Below, in pieces: positions 41,573-45,926 of a stretch of DNA of 45,926 bases. Positions within the stretch are counted from its first letter, which is position 1; every line of letters starts with the position of its first letter. The notes beneath the pieces were generated by a model. The model did not search any database. It was not told where the DNA came from and worked only from the letters and a program-made list of their open reading frames with translations. A program made the translations under genes and the position numbers. The stretch covers positions 1 through 45,926 of the forward strand of contig JANQPP010000111.1 of assembly GCA_028289405.1 (NCBI GenBank), given 5' to 3'. This stretch comes from Pirellulales bacterium (GTDB lineage Bacteria; Planctomycetota; Planctomycetia; Pirellulales; JANQPP01).

Positions 41573-42426
41573 CGTTTTTTTGTGCTCACGAGTTATACGG
41601 CGGGGAGCCGTGAATTTATGCATCCTCGTTATGATCCCACCATGACGCAGGCAATTGGCATGGAAAAAAGGCGCGTCTTTCCCGCGAGTTGGGGGCGCCC
41701 GGCCACGCGCTGGCGCCGCTACGATCGATATAATGCATGCGACGGGCGGATCGCGAACATCTCCCGATGGTCTCCACGGCATGCGCGTATCACGCGGGCA
41801 TCCTCTTCGGAATAGGGCGTTTGGCCGCCAATTCCAGCGGTATGCGGCGATTCTTTTCGATGCTTCGTCTCGGCAAGACCGGCCACGTCGTTGCGATCGT
41901 CGAAAGTTTCTAAAGTCAACATTGCCCATGACTCGAAACTTAACATTGGAGAGACTGGCTCCCGGCGTTTCCCAGGGAAGGGAATCTTGCCGGAAGCCGG
42001 TTTTTCCAGGGGGGTCCTGCCGAAAGCCAACCGCTTTCGCGAGGAGAACGCGCGCATCGCCCAGCCCGGGCGGAGCGGCGTTCTTCACGATCGCGGTCCC
42101 TCCGCCCGACAAAACCGCTTGGCACTGGGAAACGTAGGAAATTGTAAGGATGCCGGCACTTGCTGAACCGCTTGTGATGGCCATGCCGAGGATTTCAGCA
42201 ATTTCCGACGGCCCGGCTGCCGATGTTAATGGTATGTCTCAACGTTTGACTTCCGTGGAACACAGCCCTGTTTGAAGCGAGTTGCGTATAAGCCCCGACC
42301 CAGATGTTTGTCCTTCCCGCTGCTCCGTGGCGGATCCGGCCAAGCAAGGGGCTCGAAACCCTCGGGACGAGTTTGCTCGTCGCGAAGTGTCCGTCCAACA
42401 CAAGCGAGACGAATGGAGAGCCTCCG
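41573..42426. other. Intergenic region, about 850 bp
   Basis: Between the divergent second ECF operon and the HTH-receiver gene. Open frames here lack binding sites and protein-like composition. Near 41975-42035 a short imperfect direct repeat occurs (TTGCCGGAAGCCGGTT, then CTGCCGAAAGCCAACC). I see no RNA gene or clear promoter. Confidence 0.4.
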
Positions 42427-42999
42427 ATGAAGGTCTTCACAACTGGACAGGTCGCCAAGATCTGTAAAGTGGCCCCCCGCACGGTCAGCAAATGGTTCGA
42501 TTCCGGCCGGCTCAAGGGATACCGTATTCCCGGTTCCCAGGACCGCCGGATTCCCCGCGAGTATTTGATCCGCTTTCTCAAGGAGCACGGGATGCCCTTG
42601 GGAGAGCTGGAAGATGAGACTCTGGCCAAAGTGCTGCTGGTCGGCCAAGATCAGCTATTGATTGAAAATCTGAAACGTGAATTGCCGCCGGAACGGAACT
42701 TCAAATTGGCGGTCGCCGCCAGCGGTTTCGAAGCCGGCATCCAAGCCGAAAGCTTCCATCCCGACTGTATTATCGTCGATTTCTCGATCGGCCGCGTGGA
42801 GGCCCTGCAAATCTGCCAGAACCTCCGCCGCAACACCGAATTCACCGAGACGATCCTGATCGCGCTGCTCCCCGACGACGGCGGCTCGACCAGCTTCGAC
42901 CGTTCGATGATTAACGAGACATTCAAGAAACCGTTCGACGTGGCCTTGCTGGCCGAGCGGCTCCGCACGCTGATCGGTTCCCGCAAGGAGCTCGTCTGA
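42427..42999 (+). CDS. MerR/excisionase-type HTH plus receiver-domain protein
   Basis: A 190-residue protein. Residues 1-60 are a winged-helix domain of the MerR/excisionase kind (FTTGQVAKICKVAPRTVSKW; DSGRLKGYRIPGSQDRRIPR). Residues 68-190 form a receiver-like domain: KVLLVGQDQLLIENL, phospho-acceptor-type Asp118 in CIIVDFSIGRV, and Lys167/168 in FKKPFD. The acidic pair at the start of the domain reads GQDQ rather than DD, so metal binding, and thus phosphorylation, may be weak. GGAG lies eight bases ahead of the ATG. The HTH-first order is the reverse of ordinary response regulators. A strong terminator follows. Confidence 0.85.
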   Translation: MKVFTTGQVAKICKVAPRTVSKWFDSGRLKGYRIPGSQDRRIPREYLIRFLKEHGMPLGELEDETLAKVLLVGQDQLLIENLKRELPPERNFKLAVAASGFEAGIQAESFHPDCIIVDFSIGRVEALQICQNLRRNTEFTETILIALLPDDGGSTSFDRSMINETFKKPFDVALLAERLRTLIGSRKELV

Positions 43000-43050
43000 G
43001 CACGGGTGGCTCTGCGGAGGCTTTCTCGCCCTCCGATTGGACGGCCATTC

Positions 43051-43085
43051 AAGCCGTCGCGGCATCCCGCCGCGGCGGCTTTTTT
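43051..43085 (+). terminator. Strong intrinsic terminator
   Basis: AAGCCGTCGCGGC pairs with GCCGCGGCGGCTT over 13 bp (one G-U), loop ATCCC, followed by a run of six T. It lies about 50 bp after the HTH-receiver gene. Confidence 0.9.
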
Positions 43086-43230
43086 GCGTTTACTGTTTCC
43101 CGCATGGCCGTCGGATGGAATTACAATGGTTCCTGTCTGATCCACGATGGCGCGTTTCGGCTAAGTGTAGCGGCATTCGCGCTGGTTGGACTCGTGATTA
43201 ACAGCGCCGCGGACGTGAACCTTCCATCCC

Positions 43231-43611
43231 ATGCTTACGCGCTTCTGGAAAAATTGTTGGCGGCCACGGTTTCGTCTCCGCTCGCTGCTCTGGCTCATCT
43301 TGGCCGTGGCGGTGATCTGCACTGGGTTACGCTGGCGGCATGCTCGCATCCGCGAACTGGACGAGGCCGTCTCGCGACTGGTGGCGTTGGGCGTCCGCGT
43401 CAGTTTTCGCGATCTACAGGAAGAACCTCCCGTTTGGCGGCGGATATTCAGCTACATCTGGGGAGAAAGTCGACTGCCGCCCGTAAGGGGGCTCGATTTC
43501 AAAGGCGGCACATTCCCTTGCGAGGCGATTCACGCCTGCTTGCCCCGTTTGCGGCAAGTCACGGAACGGTCACGGAGAAATTTTCGCGCACTTGTCAGCC
43601 ATGACCGCTAA
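43231..43611 (+). pseudogene. Truncated copy of the leucine-rich-repeat gene
   Basis: A 126-residue frame that aligns to the first part of the next gene: WRPRFRLRSLLWLILAVAVI, LRWRHARIRELDEAVSRLVA, PPVWRRIFSYIWGESRLPPV and GGTFPCEAIHACLPRLRQV. After LRQV the similarity stops abruptly and 16 unrelated residues (TERSRRNFRALVSHDR) lead to a stop. All leucine-rich repeats are missing. It has one membrane segment. It is best read as a tandem duplicate that lost its 3' part; it might still make a short membrane protein. The following full gene starts 49 bp later. Confidence 0.7.
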
Positions 43612-43659
43612 GATGCGTTCGGTGCATGACAAAGACGAGGTAACTGTTCGCGAGTCACG

Positions 43660-44811
43660 ATGGCTTCGGTAAAGAGCGCGAATATTTCTGACGGGATGCG
43701 GTGGCGAACTTGGACCTCTGGTTGGCGGCCAAGGTTTCGCCTTCGCTCGCTGTTGCTGCTGACCACAGCCGTGGCAGTGCTGGGCGGTGGGCTCCGCTGG
43801 CGGCGGGCACGTATCCATGAATTGGACCAGGCCCTCATGCGGTTGTACGGGCTCAACGTCCGCGTCCATTTTGACCAATCACAAGAACAACCTCCCGCCT
43901 GGCGGCGGGCCTTCAACCATGTTTGGGGCCAAAGCGAATTCCCGCCCGTCGTCTCGCTCGAATTCCGCGGCGGGACACTCCCCCGCGAGGCGATTCACGC
44001 CTGCTTGCCCCGCTTGCGGCAAGTCCAGTGGGTCAACATTCAGGGTGTGGCGCTAAAGGATGACGATCTGGCCTGGCTCGACCAACTGCCGGATCTTGAG
44101 AGAGTGAGCCTGGACTTTCAGCGTACTTCCCTGGACGACGAGATGTTCCTCTCCTTGCAACTTCCTCGTGATCTTTCGTCCTTGAATTTTCGAGGCACGG
44201 ACATCTCCGACAAGGCACTGGCGAAATTGGAGTCGGCGAAGAGGCTCCGTTCACTTGATCTACAAGGTACGCAAGTCACGGACGAAGGGTTGCGGCATCT
44301 AATTGGACACGAGTCCTTGGCTCGTCTGAATCTTTCCGGCACGAACATCACGGATGAGGGGCTACGCCATCTGGCCACAAATGACGATTTGGAATTTCTG
44401 GTTCTCGCCGACACGCATGTTACCGACGCAGGCCTGTGGCATCTGGCTAGACAGGATTGCTTGACTCATCTGGATCTCTCCGGCACACGCGTCACGGATC
44501 AGGGGTTGCGGCATCTTTCCGACTTCACCTGGCTGCAATCCATCTATCTGCACGACACGCAAGTGCAAGGCCGAGGCTTGAGATATTTGCAGGGCATCGA
44601 TTTCCTGCTCCTGGTGAGTGTCGACGGTTCGCCCGCGCTGTGGGCAGCATTACCGGAGTTCCATGGCCTGCCGCGTTTGGAGAATATGGTGATCCACAAC
44701 ACGAATTTGGCCTGGTGGCAACGAGGGCTGTTGTATTTGACCCTTCCCGACCTACTGATTCTGACCGAGGAAGAAATCCGCGCCGCCGAGGCGGCTTATG
44801 GAATTCGATAG
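43660..44811 (+). CDS. Membrane-anchored leucine-rich-repeat protein
   Basis: A 383-residue protein. The N-terminus is basic (GWRPRFRLRSLLLLTTAVAV) and includes one membrane helix at about 28-48. A spacer of about 75 residues is followed by about eight LRR units, for example LRSLDLQGTQVTDEGLRHLI, LARLNLSGTNITDEGLRHLA, LTHLDLSGTRVTDQGLRHLS and LQSIYLHDTQVQGRGLRYLQ, the short cysteine-free type with the T-x-V-T-D-x-G-L pattern. The C-terminus (LPDLLILTEEEIRAAEAAYG) caps the fold. This type is common in planctomycetes and its ligand is unknown. A truncated duplicate lies just upstream. Confidence 0.85.
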   Translation: MASVKSANISDGMRWRTWTSGWRPRFRLRSLLLLTTAVAVLGGGLRWRRARIHELDQALMRLYGLNVRVHFDQSQEQPPAWRRAFNHVWGQSEFPPVVSLEFRGGTLPREAIHACLPRLRQVQWVNIQGVALKDDDLAWLDQLPDLERVSLDFQRTSLDDEMFLSLQLPRDLSSLNFRGTDISDKALAKLESAKRLRSLDLQGTQVTDEGLRHLIGHESLARLNLSGTNITDEGLRHLATNDDLEFLVLADTHVTDAGLWHLARQDCLTHLDLSGTRVTDQGLRHLSDFTWLQSIYLHDTQVQGRGLRYLQGIDFLLLVSVDGSPALWAALPEFHGLPRLENMVIHNTNLAWWQRGLLYLTLPDLLILTEEEIRAAEAAYGIR

Positions 44812-44964
44812 TGGGTTGTCGAAGTTCGTCGCTGCCTCGTCTGAAATTCCTAGACGTCGTGCCCAGAAAATCCTATGCTGAGGCCGCGTGAGCTATGGGA
44901 TGCCGGGCGGCTTCACAACATACCTAGCGTCGCGCGCTTTTCTGTTCTCGGGGAATCCCCTTCG

Positions 44965-45240
44965 ATGGTGACCACGTTTCGCATTCCCCGCTTTCTGCAG
45001 CAATATTGCAGTGGCGTGTCCGAATTGCGGCTGGAAGGGTCCACGGTGCGGGCCGTGTTGGAGGAAGTGCACCGGTCCCATCCCGCGCTCTACCAGTGCA
45101 TCTGCCATGAGACCGGCGCGGTGCGGCCACACATTAATCTGTTCGTGAACAACGATTTTCTCCACGACCGGGATGGTCTCGAGACCCGCCTGAAAGCGGG
45201 GGATGTCGTCTCGGTTTTTCAGGCAGTCTCCGGAGGCTAA
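44965..45240 (+). CDS. MoaD/ThiS-like ubiquitin-fold protein
   Basis: A 91-residue beta-grasp protein: VTTFRIPRFLQQYCSGVSEL, TVRAVLEEVHRSHPALYQCI, INLFVNNDFL and LKAGDVVSVFQAVSGG, ending in Gly-Gly. It starts at ATG 44965; the frame is open upstream to 44875 without sense. The gene for a BNR-type propeller begins one base after its stop. I recall this pairing of a MoaD-like protein with a BNR-like protein from other bacteria. It is a paralog of the protein at 16030-16293. A link to molybdopterin or thiamine synthesis is not shown. Confidence 0.8.
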   Translation: MVTTFRIPRFLQQYCSGVSELRLEGSTVRAVLEEVHRSHPALYQCICHETGAVRPHINLFVNNDFLHDRDGLETRLKAGDVVSVFQAVSGG

Positions 45241-45241
45241 C

Positions 45242-45926
45242 ATGTCCGACCGAATTTTGATGACCCTTGGCACCAAGAAGGGCGTGTTTGTCGCGGAGTC
45301 CGCCAGGAACCGCCGGAGGTTCTCCCTGCGTGGTCCGTTCGGAGAGGGTGTTTCCGTCTACACCACGATGATCGACACCCGCTCGGCTCCGCGTGTTTAT
45401 GCGTCGAGCTGCAACGCGTTCTTCGGCATGAAGCTGCTCGTCTCGACCGATCTGGGCGGGAAATTCAAGGAGACCAAATCGGCTCCCGCCTTTCCCAAGA
45501 AGGATGGCCGGGCGCTGGCGAATATCTGGTCGCTGGAACCGGGGCGCGGCAAGCAGGAAATGTGGTGTGGCGTGGAGCCGGCGGCCCTATTCCGCAGCGA
45601 GGACCGCGGCAACTCCTGGGAAATGGTGAAGGGCATCAGCAATCACGAGCATGCCCGCCAGTGGCAGCCGGGCAATGGCGGTCTCTGCCTGCACACCATC
45701 GTCCGCGACGGGGACCGCATGCACCTGGGGATTTCCACCGGCGGGCATTACGTGAGCGAGGATGGGGGCAAGAATTTCGACGCCTCCAACGAGGGGGTCG
45801 GCGCGGGCTTCACGCCTGATCCCTATCCTGAGTTCGGCCAATGCGTGCATAAGATCGCCACGCACTCGGCAGCCCCGGGCCGGCTGTACATGCAGAACCA
45901 TGGCGGCTGGGCCGAATGGCATGGCC
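45242..45926 (+). CDS. BNR/VPS10-type beta-propeller protein (3' end outside window)
   Basis: The first 228 residues of a propeller protein; the frame is open at the window edge. It begins SDRILMTLGTKKGVFVAESA, without a signal peptide, so it is probably cytosolic. Repeats with the sialidase Asp box are seen: LVSTDLGGKFKETKSA, LFRSEDRGNSWEMVKG and YVSEDGGKNFDASNEG. It starts one base after the MoaD-like gene, so the two are probably co-translated. Annotated relatives are often called exo-alpha-sialidase or glycosyl hydrolase, but the lack of a signal peptide and the MoaD partner make that doubtful. Confidence 0.8.
   Translation, partial: MSDRILMTLGTKKGVFVAESARNRRRFSLRGPFGEGVSVYTTMIDTRSAPRVYASSCNAFFGMKLLVSTDLGGKFKETKSAPAFPKKDGRALANIWSLEPGRGKQEMWCGVEPAALFRSEDRGNSWEMVKGISNHEHARQWQPGNGGLCLHTIVRDGDRMHLGISTGGHYVSEDGGKNFDASNEGVGAGFTPDPYPEFGQCVHKIATHSAAPGRLYMQNHGGWAEWHG

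Noticed and set aside
41655..42137. Plus-strand frame of 160 residues in the gap
   Set aside because: Arg/Pro/Gly-rich, no ribosome binding site, no recognisable motif.
41573..42184. Upstream extension of the second ECF sigma factor
   Set aside because: The extension has low-complexity, shadow-like composition. Sigma region 2 begins after 41572.
1..45926. CRISPR array, rRNA, prophage or insertion sequence
   Set aside because: No regularly spaced direct repeats, no rRNA-like sequence, and no transposase, integrase or phage structural gene were seen.

Overview
The window is chromosomal DNA of moderately high GC from a bacterium that looks like a member of the Planctomycetota, probably near the Pirellulales. 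The pointers are two secreted proteins with PEP-CTERM sorting tails, a prepilin-like protein of the type abundant in planctomycetes, an operon of a DUF4175-like giant with a squalene-cyclase-fold protein and an NPCBM-domain protein, FG-GAP and BNR propellers, and two ECF sigma factors with non-standard membrane partners. No rRNA, phage, transposase gene or CRISPR array is visible. One tRNA-Ala(UGC) is present.

Layout. 0-5.2 kb: a type-I-secretion-like operon (ABC exporter with a degenerate ATPase, HlyD-type adaptor, TolC-like protein). 5.5-6.5 kb: a lone CheV. 6.5-13 kb, minus strand: a translationally coupled envelope operon (DUF4175-like, coiled-coil protein, prenyltransferase-fold protein, NPCBM protein), preceded by a stretch with possible gene remnants. 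14.3-16.3 kb: PEP-CTERM protein, a bidirectional terminator, a secreted redoxin-like protein and a MoaD-like protein. 16.4-19.7 kb: a quinone/electrophile-type detoxification cluster (MarR regulator, pirin, DoxX, cupin, FMN reductase), with two near-identical palindromic operators and two structured repeat elements. 19.8-21 kb: FG-GAP propeller. 21.2-26.5 kb: sugar-acid operon (galactonate-dehydratase-like enzyme, PfkB/KDG kinase, a TctC-TctB fusion, TctA). 26.6-30.2 kb: second PEP-CTERM protein, GAF plus degenerate HD protein, small membrane proteins. 30.6-34.7 kb: tRNA-Ala, BNR protein, pyrB-pyrC. 34.9-38.4 kb: small membrane proteins, prepilin-like protein, a BLUF photoreceptor. 38.6-41.6 kb: two ECF sigma clusters; the second ends in a secretin-like protein with an inserted CXXCH. 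42.4-45.9 kb: MerR-type HTH plus receiver protein, a truncated and a full leucine-rich-repeat paralog, and a MoaD-like/BNR pair cut by the window end.

How the genes work together. The sugar-acid operon reads as uptake, dehydration and phosphorylation of an aldonate. The MarR cluster reads as a self-regulated stress regulon whose operator is visible twice. The most unusual items are the ABC exporter whose nucleotide-binding motifs are nearly all altered, the lipoprotein TctC fused to TctB, the secretin-like protein with a CXXCH insert, and a ~155-172 bp repeat whose four hairpins keep pairing through compensatory changes between the two copies. All family calls were made by eye from motifs and architecture; no database search was run.
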